Below are positions 55,033 through 64,000 of a stretch of 64,000 bases of DNA, piece by piece. The notes beneath the pieces are model-generated. The model saw only the letters and a list, made by a program, of their open reading frames with translations, ran no database searches and was not told the origin of the DNA. The stretch lies in the NCBI GenBank assembly GCA_037039925.1, contig JAXRKP010000054.1, forward strand, positions 62,001 through 126,000. Direction: 5' to 3'. Source of the DNA: Doris montereyensis (Eukaryota > Mollusca > Gastropoda > Nudibranchia > Dorididae). Position numbers and translations under genes: made by a program. How positions within the stretch are numbered: the stretch's first letter is position 1; each line of letters begins with the position of its first letter.

Positions 55033-56165
55033 GGGAGGTAACCCATCACCTCTAAAATACTCAGGCCGCTGTAGTAATATAAATTAAAAGCTAGTTATTA
55101 AACAATTCCATACTATTGTATTTGTATTCTAAAAGTGTAGCTGCTCAACTATAGTACCATGGAGTTACAATATTTGGCAGTCAAGTTTATGAAAATTGTT
55201 ACCTGATAGAGGGCAAAGTATTGTATCTATTTCTTTACTTGAGTTCCCAACATAAGGTCCAAACGAGAGCAACACCAATTGAGTTTATAATTATAAGTAA
55301 TTACGATAGTTGTGCATTTTTCTTTAATGAATAGGAAAAAAATAGTCCCTCTGGTCAGTATTGCTTATGGCGGTCCTTTGATGTCGGCCAAACGTGAGGA
55401 TGGGTAACACTGGCCAGGGAGTAGTTGACCGCTTGTCTTTGGGCTTTTTCTCCGATCTACTCAACTTTGAATTGCATAAACGCATTTATTATTTTGACAG
55501 TATTGTAAATAGTATTACTTTTTTAAAGGGATGTTAAGTCCAAAATAAGAGCATTAAATCGGACTCATTTTTGCTGTTGAGCTGTGAGTACACTTTTCGC
55601 TTTTCGTCTGAGTCTAAGTGTGAATGTCAGTTGGTTGGTTCAAGTTTAGCTTCACACTTGGTTGTGCAGAAATGTAATAATTTAATCATACCACTCACTA
55701 CAAATGTAATCATCTCTTCAGTCTAGCATTCTCTTGCGCTCAGTGCGCAGACAACAGTTGTTGTAATTTTAGTTACAGACTTTTAAAAGTGTTGTATAAG
55801 GTTGCTGAAAATTGCCATAACAGATATGGTTTTTATCTCACGATTTCCCCCTTGAGCGAACTTTAATTCTATATCGTTTAAACAGTAGGCCGCATGGTAA
55901 AGTTTTCTACATGGAAAATCGGCAGACTTCCTCTTCCCTCCTTTGGTTGATGCCACAGCGAGTCCTACATCTCCGGTTTTTTGACTGAGTACTTACTCTG
56001 AAACAAGCTCTATCTCATCTCAGGGTTTGAATTAGGGAAGAGGAGTCCTCTGATTCGGAATTTCCTAGGCAATTCAAAGATAACGCTCAAAGTGAAGATT
56101 CGTTTGATTCAGAAGATGTCTGCCATTAGCCAAGCTAATAACGTCAAAACACAATGTCGACCCCT
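55033..56165 (+). repeat. Inverted duplication, arm 2 (unknown unit with acidic ORF)
   Basis: Matches 43193-44690 on the opposite strand in the same order, about 11 kb away. The match begins near GGAGGTAACCCATCACC and ends near CTAATAACGTCAAAACA. Small insertions and deletions distinguish the arms, so the duplication is not recent. Confidence 0.8.
55911..56165 (+). pseudogene. Acidic ORF of unknown function, frameshifted (arm 2)
   Basis: ATG at 55911 opens MENRQTSSS, keeping CAG where arm 1 has TAG. A frameshift before the VDATASPTSPV stretch, and others later, break the frame: the AVSDEED-type and QFKDNAQSEDSFDSED segments are in different frames. So both copies are independently inactivated, if the ORF ever coded. 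Confidence 0.5.
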
Positions 56166-56592
56166 TGACTTTGTCAAGAACAAATGGTACAAATAGCTGT
56201 ACGCAAGGTAGTCGATGCCATGCCAATGTTGTAGGAAAAGAACTTGAAAGTAGATATGAATCGAGAGCACATGAAATTGAGGTTGAAAAGGAAGCAGTTA
56301 TTTCATTGACTCATTTCCCAGATAGATGGATATTACACGAGAAATGACACAAGGAAAGAACTGATCAAAGCAAATTGAATAAACGAAAACTATATTGTGA
56401 ATGTTTAAAATATCATGTTCTTGTTACAGTTGATTGCTTCCTTTTTATCCCTTTTTCATTTGATTATTTTGAAAGATACAGGATGCCCCCCCCCCTTGAC
56501 GTGCTATAATAAGTCAATTATCATAATAAAGTTTGATGCACGGATTATGAATACAAATTGAAGCACTATTTTGTGTTGTTATTGTTATAAAT

Positions 56593-57062
56593 GAACAAAT
56601 GGAATATACAACACAGTTTATTGTCCTACTCTCCTCTATGGCAATGAAACCTGGACCTTCGACAGTATGAAAAAGGGTAGAGTACAAGCAGCTGAAATGA
56701 AATATCTAAGAAGAGTAGGTAAGGAAAACTAAAAGAGACAAAATCAGAAACACAACAATAAGAGATTAAACCAAGGCAGAAGGCATAAAAGCTAAGATAG
56801 AAATTAATCAACTGAGATGGTTTGGGCATGTAAACAGAATGAATGACAATAAAATAGCTAAATCAGTATATAGTTCTAAACCTCAGGGTAAAAAACCAAT
56901 AGGCAGTGTATCTCGGAGAAAGTGGGAAGAAGATAAAGAGGCATTGAAGCAACAACAAAAAACTTTCACGGAAGGAAACAAATGCCAGGAGAAAGATCTT
57001 TTCGGCTTGTAAACCCATACACCGGAAGGTAGAATGGGAGCTGATAAAGAAAGAAAGAAAGA
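56593..57062 (+). mobile_element. RTE-like LINE copy 6 (last 470 bp)
   Basis: 12-bp target duplications ATTGTTATAAAT at 56581-56592 and 57063-57074. Encodes only the C-terminal SPLLYGNETWTF-like and LRWFGHVNRMNDN segments, then GAGCTGATAAAGAAAGAAAG. Confidence 0.92.
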
Positions 57063-57074
57063 ATTGTTATAAAT

Positions 57075-57962
57075 AATAAATGAGGTATGGTGAATGGCGT
57101 TTTGTATTATTGTGATTACATATCACTGTGGTATCGTGGCGGCTTGAGGTGACCTGAGGTAATTCCATACCTTAAATTAATGTTATTAGCAAGAACGGGG
57201 CAGTTCAACCACATGAAATAAAATTCTTATGTGGATGGAGTTATATTATATTCTCCAGGGATGGGATAATCCGACATTTTCCCCGTCTGTACTTTACTTG
57301 GGTTTGAAACTTGATTTTAGCCTTCTGAAAAGAATATTTAAATTTTATTAGCCCACTCGGGAGCAGATGATTATCTTTAGTATACTTAGATGATGCACCT
57401 CTCGCTGGCTTTTCTCCTTAAGAGAAAGCATTTGGGTCGAAATCCCCCCCCCCCCCCCCCCCATAGAAACCCATATATACTCACATAAAGCACAAAGAAA
57501 CATGATTTGGATTCAATGTTTAAGCAGAAATTGATTTTAACTTTTTAAGTAACTTGGATGTTGACCTTTTTGGTTCAAGTCCATGCAAATTTGCAATGAG
57601 TCCTTGAGAATGGTTTTCTGACATTATAGGAATTCCCTTTAATCGTTGAATATCAAGATAGGGAAATCTTAAGAAATATAAACCTATTAATATTACTCCA
57701 TGAAATACACTACATGTATTTTCACAATAGCATTTTCTTTCTTTGCTCCAATAGAATTTGTCAGGCCCAAAAGTGTATGTCTGATGCAAACATTCAACTA
57801 GCATAACAACACTCCTGTCAATACGGCTGCTCATGTATCGTATCTTTGAGTTACAATGTTGTGCCACTGCAGTTGCAGACTATGTATGTTGGCTACTCAA
57901 CTGTGGTAAGTATGAGTTATGATACTTGGCAGTCCATTTTCGAAGTGCCAACTATTGTAACT
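57075..57962. other. Intergenic with C-tract, no confirmed gene
   Basis: A C tract lies at about 57446-57462. A minus-strand ORF at 57867-57520 (about 115 codons) has an ATG but no recognised domain and no support; it is noted, not called. Inverted TTTGAGTTACAATGTTG and CAACTATTGTAACTTCAAA flank 57845-57967. Confidence 0.35.
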
Positions 57963-58066
57963 TCAAAGGCGAAATATGACAATAAGTGACAACTCCACTA
58001 ATAAAGACAAAGTTTGCTCTGTCTTTATTAGTGGAGTTGTCACTTATTGTCATATTTCGCCTTTGA
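57963..58066. repeat. Perfect palindrome, 47-bp arms, 10-bp loop
   Basis: 57963-58009 is exactly the reverse complement of 58020-58066; the loop is AAGTTTGCTC. The arm contains GACAATAAGTGACAAC and TAATAAAGACA, the core of the tandem repeat at 46018-46310, so two copies of that repeat have become joined head to head. Confidence 0.95.
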
Positions 58067-58548
58067 CTTCACTCCACTGTGGCTCCTTCGTATTATTGTA
58101 ACTTCAATGATCTCAAATTGTATCTATCGAAACGTAAAAATACACCAACCATCAGTTGGATAGTATAATTTCCAATATACAACAAAAGTTTCGGGTGTTT
58201 TATGTTAATAGTCACTCATAAATCAGTTTTTCTTCCTCTTGTTCTTGTAACATTTGCAAAAAAGTGAGTTACAATAGTTGAGTTGCTACCCCGCGTCTTC
58301 TAAATTGCAAAATGAGTTTAGCACTCGAAATTATCTGCCCTTGAATCAGAAACAGCTAGGTGGTAGTGGTAACGCTTTTGCGTGGAGCCCGAAATCCTTT
58401 GTTTATTACATGTATTATACCCCAAGAAAAGCGCCGGCTCTAAATAAAGGACGTGCTGCCGTCCGCCCGAAACGCAGGCCCTATAGGGCTCAAAAGCCGT
58501 GACGTCACAGTCACACGACCTTGACAACATCGTCTCTGGTTCTAGACA
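58067..58548. other. Upstream region of the two-exon gene
   Basis: Contains GAGTTACAATAGTTGAGTTG (58267) and the promoter-like elements at 58478-58507. The ORF over 58278-58502 is not supported. Confidence 0.4.
58478..58507 (+). promoter_or_regulatory. GCCCTATAGGGC palindrome and CRE (TGACGTCA)
   Basis: A 12-bp palindrome at 58478-58489 and a perfect cAMP-response element TGACGTCA at 58500-58507, 42 bp before the ATG at 58549. CRE sites are bound by CREB/ATF factors; that this one works is inference. GAAACGC and AGGCCCTATA just upstream recur near 61950. Confidence 0.45.
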
Positions 58549-59122
58549 ATGAGCCAAGATAGCGGCACTATCAATCACGTCGCTGTTGAAGTTGAAGAAT
58601 TTGTAAATCAAACAAAACTCCAAATCAAAAGGAGAAAATCGCTACAAACTACACTTGTACCTGTACAACAATGGACATGTAGTTTCGTTCCAGTTCCATT
58701 TTGGTATTTTGGTAACGGGGTCATGGAAGGATCGAAGACTGCCCATAAAATTAAAGATCACCATGCGAATTTGAAGGTAAGCCTTGTCTTTGTTTTGTTT
58801 ATCACTCAAGACCTAGATGTAGACCTATCACTGTTTGTTGTTCTATATTAAATAATCTATTATGCTATATGGCACCGCCTATAGTCTGTACTTCATGCAC
58901 TCTTGTCGTCTTACTTCAACCAAGCAGTTCTGATAATATCAGATTAGTAAATGATTAATCATTAGATATACTTCATGCACAGCTACATTAAATCTACTAC
59001 TCTTCTATCATTTCTCGTTTAGAACATTAAGTCCCAATGTTGATTGTTGTGAACATTTTATAGGCTACTGTCATGATTTCATGTAGATCTAGGCCTGCAT
59101 GTATTTCTATGTATTCTATCAC

Positions 59123-59176
<54 letters not shown>

Positions 59177-59369
59177 GATATTATTATTTTAATTATTTGA
59201 TCTCATTTTAACTATTTGACTATTACTAATATTTTTATTATTAGTAGTAGTAGTACATGTAGTATGTATTATGGTTTTTAAACTTATTTATGAGGAACAG
59301 AATATAATTTCTTTCTTTGGATGAATAAAGTATTATTATTACTATTATTAGTACATATAGTAGTGGTAA

Positions 59370-59431
<62 letters not shown>

Positions 59432-59459
59432 CTTAGTAGTAGTAGTAGAAGTAGTAGTA

Positions 59460-59515
<56 letters not shown>

Positions 59516-59868
59516 AGGTAATAAAGGTAATGACAAAAGACAATATGAAAGCCCCATTGGAACAAAGACGAGACAAATACAAGGAATAGACAGAAAAAAA
59601 TCCTGGCCACCATGGAGATCGAACCCGCGACCTCTGCGTCGGCACCCATCGCCTCGTCATGAAAAGAAAATGTGCCACCAACCGAGCTAACTGCGCTCCC
59701 TTTTCATGGCGAGGCGATGGGTGCCGACGCAGAGGTCGCAGGTTTGATCCCCATGGTGGCAGGATTTCTTTTCTTTTTTTCTGCCTATTCCTTGTATTTC
59801 TCTCGTCTTTGTTCCCATGGGGCTTTCATATTATCTTGAGTCATTACCTTAACTTCCGGTCTTTATCT

Positions 59869-59963
<95 letters not shown>

Positions 59964-60268
59964 TTGTTTTATTATTAATAATAATGTTATTATCATTATG
60001 ATTAAAGTTGATCTAGCTACTTTTTAAAATATGTGTACATTTAGTTCAATAATTGGACCTAATACAGTAATAGTAATATATGAAAAAATGTGTTTTTATT
60101 GCTTCAATGTGAGATGGTTCTGTTAAATTAAAGATTGACACTATTGACAGCAAATCTTTTTGTTTTTTTCAGGTCTTGTTGAAAGATAAATTGGACATAT
60201 CACTATCACAGACCACTTGTGACTGCCCAAAAGGGGACTACAATGCTGACATGCTGCCACTCGATTGA
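58549..60268 (+). CDS. Two-exon gene; truncated SWIM-like zinc finger
   Basis: Exon 1 (58549-58776, 76 codons) opens MSQDSGTINHVAVEVEEF and includes QIKRRKS, FVPVPFWYFGNGV and EGSKTAHKIKDHHANLK; donor GTAAGC. Exon 2 (60173-60268) follows the acceptor TTTTTGTTTTTTTCAG and encodes VLLKDKLDISLSQTTCDCPK, then GDYNADMLPLD and TGA. Both junctions are phase 0, giving 107 residues. CDCPKGDY resembles the first half of a SWIM zinc finger (CxC...CxH), but the second pair is absent where CxHM would be expected, so the gene may be truncated, alternatively spliced or decaying. Function unknown. The intron holds ATT and TAG microsatellites and a fold-back SINE. Confidence 0.5.
59127..59176. repeat. (ATT)n microsatellite
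   Basis: Pure ATT repeat in the intron of the two-exon gene. Confidence 0.95.
59360..59515. repeat. (TAG)n microsatellite, left part
   Basis: TAG repeats with short interruptions near 59430-59460. They stop at the fold-back SINE and resume at 59872. Confidence 0.95.
59521..59855. mobile_element. Fold-back pair of tRNA-derived SINEs
   Basis: Left arm (59521-59665) and right arm (59700-59855) are inverted copies: minus GACGCAGAGGTCGCGGGTTC against plus GACGCAGAGGTCGCAGGTTT, both followed by a body containing CAATGGGGCTTTCATATT or CATGGGGCTTTCATATT. On the minus strand the spacer supplies an A box (TTAGCTCGGTTGG) and the arm a B box (GGTTCGATCTCC), so the minus copy is complete and the plus copy lacks its head. 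It separates two TAG tracts. Confidence 0.7.
59872..59963. repeat. (TAG)n microsatellite, right part
   Basis: Pure TAG repeat following the fold-back SINE pair. Confidence 0.95.
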
Positions 60269-60349
60269 TCCATGCAGTGTTTTAATAATATGTGTCTCTT
60301 ATTAATGTCCTTTTCAAGATAATTTTTCAAAGGGGCCAAGCGAGCACGT

Positions 60350-60502
60350 AGAATCGAACCTGCAACCTCTTCTTCGACACATTGCCTCGCCATGGAAAGA
60401 GAGCACACTACGAACCATGCTTACTACATGCCTTAAAAATATCAGTTTCACTAACAAGGCGAGGCAGGAGTGCTGATGCGAAGGTTGCGGGTTTGATTCT
60501 GC
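60350..60502. mobile_element. Second fold-back SINE pair, diverged
   Basis: Inverted arms AGAATCGAACCTGCAACCTC (60351) and GAAGGTTGCGGGTTTGATTC (60479), with TTGCCTCGCC and GGCGAGGCAG facing each other around a 66-bp loop. Related in layout to the pair at 59521-59855 but not the same sequence. Lies just after the second exon of the two-exon gene. Confidence 0.55.
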
Positions 60503-60519
60503 CTTGTGTTTACAGAGTT

Positions 60520-62929
60520 TCTTCTTTTGATTCAATTTTATTTGTCTCAACATTTTATTTCAATTTTCATGTTCTTATTCATCATTTTATTAATATAATA
60601 TTTTGAATAGAAAAGGATTGAATATATCATTTTTAATATCAAAATGGTTAAAAGTCAGATGAGCATACATGTATTTCATCACTTTGATTTTAAGATGAAA
60701 TTCTGTAATTTTTCTTATTATTTGTTTTTTTTTTGGGGAAGAATTATCTTTCTATTTATTCTAAAAATGTCATCAGCTGTAAACTAAATCAATCATAAAA
60801 TAAAGTGATATATGTAGGCCTATATCTATGATTATTAATCAATATCAAACTGACACTTTTAACTTTTTCAAAAGTTTCTTTTCATAAGTTAGGCTATATT
60901 ATATATATATTATACCCCCTTGTTTATGCTGGGGTTGTAATTTTTGTTGCAAAAGAATATGTAGTTGTAAAAGGCTTGGTTCATTATTTTGATAGTAACT
61001 GTAACAATTGAGTAATTGATAGTTGAAAATATAACATTACTAACAAAGAAGCGTCATAGTATTGGTAACATATAATATAATTTTCTCCCCTTCTTGTTAT
61101 TTGTTTATTTTATGTGTGAATGAAAAACATAAATGATAGGAATAACATTAAATGATTACAATGATAATGAAACACTGAAAGAAAACCTAGGGCTATTAGA
61201 TATTACGCTAGAACTATGTTGTTCAGTTGCAATGCATTAACAATGCTTACAAGTGAAGGCTATTTGTGTATAATTTTATTCATGATGATACATTTAATTT
61301 TTATCACATATTTTTTTAATGACTTCTGTCCTATACTTTAATTACGTTGTCACAAAATACTCATAGTTTACTCAGGCAAAGCCATATAAGTATAACTAAT
61401 AAGTATAGTTACATTAGCCAAGTCATAAGTTGTTCAAAATGCATTGAATCCTATCACTGTGCAAACCATACACAGAAACATCCAAATTGAGTAATAATGA
61501 AAAGAAGGGAAGAAAACTGAAATGTTTTTACATTTAATAAAGAAGAAAATACATATGTTCGTATAAAACAAAGTCAAAAGCATAAAGGAGACATAATAAT
61601 AATAATATTGGTATAGCAAAGAAAGATTACCGGTAAGTATGAGAAGTCCCCAAGACCAATGTTTAGAAGTACCGGTAAGGTGTGTTTTTTAAAATCCCAG
61701 ATTTGAGTCAGTTTACACCCTTTGATATGCTGATCACTGATATTAGTATGTAATAGTATACTCTCATTTAAAACTAGATTAGAATTATAAATAAAGACAA
61801 GAAGATGTTATGAAAACATTTTATTGTCCTTTTCCAGTTAAGAATATTGATATGAATGTCATTCTTGTTTTTTCACTCTTTATTCTCTGTTATTAGTATT
61901 AAATTGCTACATGTTTTTGAGCCCTATTTAGGGCCGCCGTCATTGACACGTGAAACGCGCAGGCCCTATATTTAGGGCCAGACACCTAGGCCGAAGAGGG
62001 GAAGAATTGTAAAGAGGCGAAGCTTCCGAGCTGATTGCGTTGGAACCTGGAACTACCTATATATGAGATTTCCTAGGTTGGAACCAACGGGCGCGGGGTG
62101 AAATCGCCTGCATTTTTTGCTAGTATAAGGACGGTAAACACACTGCAGCCACCTTTACAGACGGTATTTGCAATGCATTGTGCACTGCGTTGTGGTATAT
62201 ATTTCTTTATAAACAGTTAAAGATTTCATCAACCTTTTCAACAAACTCAGCTGTGGTCGACGCTTCTTGGGGGGGGGGGGGGGGGAGCTTTGAATCTGAC
62301 CAGGGTTGATATATCCGCTGCAAGTGCAAGGGTATGGCTAAGAACTTGTACAGCTAAGCTTACTCGAAGTTTAGCAAAATTGGGTAGGTCAATATGTTTT
62401 TTTTTGGGTTAATTTAGGGACATCCGGATAGGCATGAAAGAGTCGTGGTCGAAGAAAGTTTTGACATGCTCCCATTTGACAGTTTTATCATTTAATATCC
62501 ATGGGCCTTAAAATTGTTTCTTATGATTTTAGTTTTAATGATCTGTGGAGGATCGAAGAGGACAAACGTTCTTTTTTCCATCAACAGTCAGGTAGGGATT
62601 AGTAGTAGACACATTCAGCAGTCTCACTCTCAGTGCAGCTTGGTTGTTGCTTCCTTGATAGCAAATTAAAGCTTACTAAAATTATAGGTCTGGTCTTTTG
62701 TTCTTTGAATTAGAACATCCGTAGGAAGAGCACCATTTGCAATGGGTATTCTTCGATTCCATTGTACTTGATAGAATGTTACAAAGAAGGGCAGATTTCT
62801 AATGAATTAAGTAACACGTGCGCGTGTTTACCGTCCTGATAATTGCCACGGGCTTTGTGACCTAATTACAGCATTTGCGCCGAGCTTCACCTCTTCCCGA
62901 GGCGAGCTTATTACTATAAGTATTAGTAA
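60520..62929. other. Intergenic, no gene seen
   Basis: AT-rich to about 61900, then a GC-richer patch at 61918-62130 with CCCTATTTAGGGC, CACGTG (E box, about 61948) and GAAACGCGCAGGCCCTATA. That patch could be a promoter but no coding exon was recognised beside it. A G tract lies at 62269-62285. Confidence 0.4.
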
Positions 62930-63534
62930 GGGACCGTTCTTTAATGATGTCAGCTGAAGGGGGGGGGGGTCGGGGGGTCTTTAGGCCAGCTGACCCAAAG
63001 TTGATTCTCAGGAGGGAGGGGGGGGGGGGGGAAAAAGCTGATGTCAGCTTTGAAAAAAAAAAATGGGCTGTGCATCTTTTACTTTTATAATAAAAACTAT
63101 TAAACAGCAAAATTATAGACAAATGATAGATACTATGGTGAGTGAGAGTGACAGTGATGATGAGAGTGAGTTGGATGAAGAAGTGTTGACTGTGGAAACC
63201 GCTCCTGGCTTGACTGCTAGCCGAAGCATTTTTGAAACTCTCTCTGCACTCTAATTCTATGGAGAGTAATTCTTTTGACAAATATGTAAAATACAATAAA
63301 TCTTCAATTTTTAGCATTATTCATTTTGTTGTGTTTATTGAAGCATAACAACCTGTTGGAATGTGTTCTTGACGAATTATATATGTGCAACGCGGTTAAA
63401 AAAAATGATCTCAATAGCTGACCTCAGCCGGGGTGAGGGGGGGGGGGGGGCAAAAGAAAGCTGACTGTAGGCTGACAAGGGGGAGGGGGTAAAAAATCAG
63501 CTGAAAAAAGCTGCCGTCATTAAAGAACGGTCCC
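62930..63534. mobile_element. Harbinger-like MITE carrying a small acidic ORF
   Basis: 605 bp with inverted ends GGGACCGTTCTTTAATGA (62930) and TCATTAAAGAACGGTCCC (to 63534), flanked by TAA at 62927-62929 and 63535-63537. The target and ends fit PIF/Harbinger-type elements. G-rich tracts near both ends (about 62959-62980, 63014-63030 and 63437-63490) could form quadruplexes. It lies inside a host inverted repeat with GAGGCGAGCTTATTA on the left and GCGAGCTTATTAGTAAGC on the right. Confidence 0.8.
63063..63254 (+). CDS. Small acidic ORF inside the MITE, function unknown
   Basis: 63 codons from the ATG at 63063, including MVSESDSDDESELDEEVL and APGLTASRSIFETLSAL. An AATAAA signal follows at 63295-63300, 41 bp after the stop. 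The acidic run and nearby poly(A) signal make it look like the last exon of a captured gene or a remnant of an element-encoded protein, but no domain is recognised and expression is unproven. Confidence 0.3.
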   Translation: MGCASFTFIIKTIKQQNYRQMIDTMVSESDSDDESELDEEVLTVETAPGLTASRSIFETLSAL

Positions 63535-63665
63535 TAAGCTCGGCGAGCTTATTAGTAAGCTCACCTCGCCTCTTCCCTTTTAAATTTTAATGGTTTATTA
63601 CGTAGTTTGACCTTTGAGTTCAAAGTTAAAATAACCGCCAAATGGCTTTCCCGATAGCCTCGTTA

Positions 63666-63704
63666 CGAGGCGTGCTTACTATGTGTGTTAGTAAGCACGC
63701 CTCG
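63666..63704. repeat. Hairpin with 16-bp perfect arms
   Basis: CGAGGCGTGCTTACTA (63666-63681) and TAGTAAGCACGCCTCG (63689-63704) around TGTGTGT. Related to the GAGGCGAGCTTATTA motifs flanking the MITE, so a short hairpin repeat is dispersed here. Confidence 0.85.
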
Positions 63705-64000
63705 CCTCGTTATCATTCGTCAGAGTAACGCTTTCCCAATCCCATTCAACATACTTCGTGAGAGGCCTGAATTGATTATTCCTAGATTACATGGCTATCG
63801 CTGCTATTGTTTAGTCCCTAGTTTAAGTTTCTCTTGTTGCAATAACATCTCAATATGAATTCCTTAGTCTTTCAACTTATCGAAAATGCATGTTTTATAG
63901 CTTTTATCACCTGTAAACGTGAACTCATTGTTCAAACTAAGTCTAAATCCTAGCTTCGCCCGATGCACACACTCGTTTCTTTATCATACAAATGGCTGGG
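63705..64000. other. End of window, no gene seen
   Basis: No recognisable feature. Confidence 0.4.

Noticed and set aside
57520..57867. Minus-strand 115-codon ORF
   Set aside because: No recognisable domain, no splice or poly(A) context and no second copy; insufficient support.
59284..59681. Open frames of Thr, Val, Tyr or Leu runs
   Set aside because: Artefacts of TAG repeats and of the fold-back SINE.

Overview
The window is eukaryotic and AT-rich: spliced genes, long introns, abundant simple repeats and many families of broken non-LTR retrotransposons, SINEs and inverted-repeat elements. The mix (RTE-like, CR1-like and RNase H-bearing I/Nimb-like LINEs, tRNA-derived SINEs, ATT and TAG microsatellites) and an invertebrate-like SAE1 suggest a marine invertebrate, most likely a mollusc. 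That assignment is inference. There are no operons, rRNAs, CRISPR arrays or convincing tRNA genes.

One gene is certain: SAE1 (AOS1, the adenylation-side subunit of the SUMO-activating enzyme), + strand, nine recognisable exons from 15847 to 34822. Its introns hold most of the central repeats: two RTE-like LINEs (21502-24281 and 29160-30534), CR1-like tails, SINEs, a piggyBac-like remnant and a 27-bp minisatellite. A second good gene is a trypsin-fold serine protease on the minus strand (46589-47638) with His, Asp and Ser motifs, no visible signal peptide and a splice acceptor just before its ATG. A third, tentative, two-exon gene lies at 58549-60268 (+); its second exon resembles the start of a SWIM zinc finger that is then cut off.

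Layout: 1-11100 holds two head-to-head RTE-like LINEs and a tandemly duplicated repeat unit, one copy of which is split by LINE copy 2 with a 10-bp target duplication. 11345-14190 is a minus-strand LINE split by a 2.04-kb inverted-repeat element. 14191-15846 is the SAE1 upstream region. 15847-34822 is SAE1. 36117-41430 is an I/Nimb-like LINE split by a second copy of the same inverted-repeat element, which is itself split by a 666-bp Harbinger-like MITE. 43193-44690 and 55033-56165 are inverted copies of an unknown unit carrying a short acidic ORF. 46018-46310 is a tandem repeat whose core recurs as a perfect 47-bp-arm palindrome at 57963-58066. 58549-60520 has the tentative gene and two fold-back SINEs. 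62930-63534 is a Harbinger-like MITE carrying a small acidic ORF.

The best candidate for something undescribed is the inverted-repeat element family starting GGCAGGTTTCACAAAA, with 4-bp target duplications (ATAT, ATGT). Both full-length copies sit inside LINE coding sequence, so their exact boundaries follow from the interrupted reading frame. The inverted 1.1-1.5-kb unit with the acidic ORF is next.
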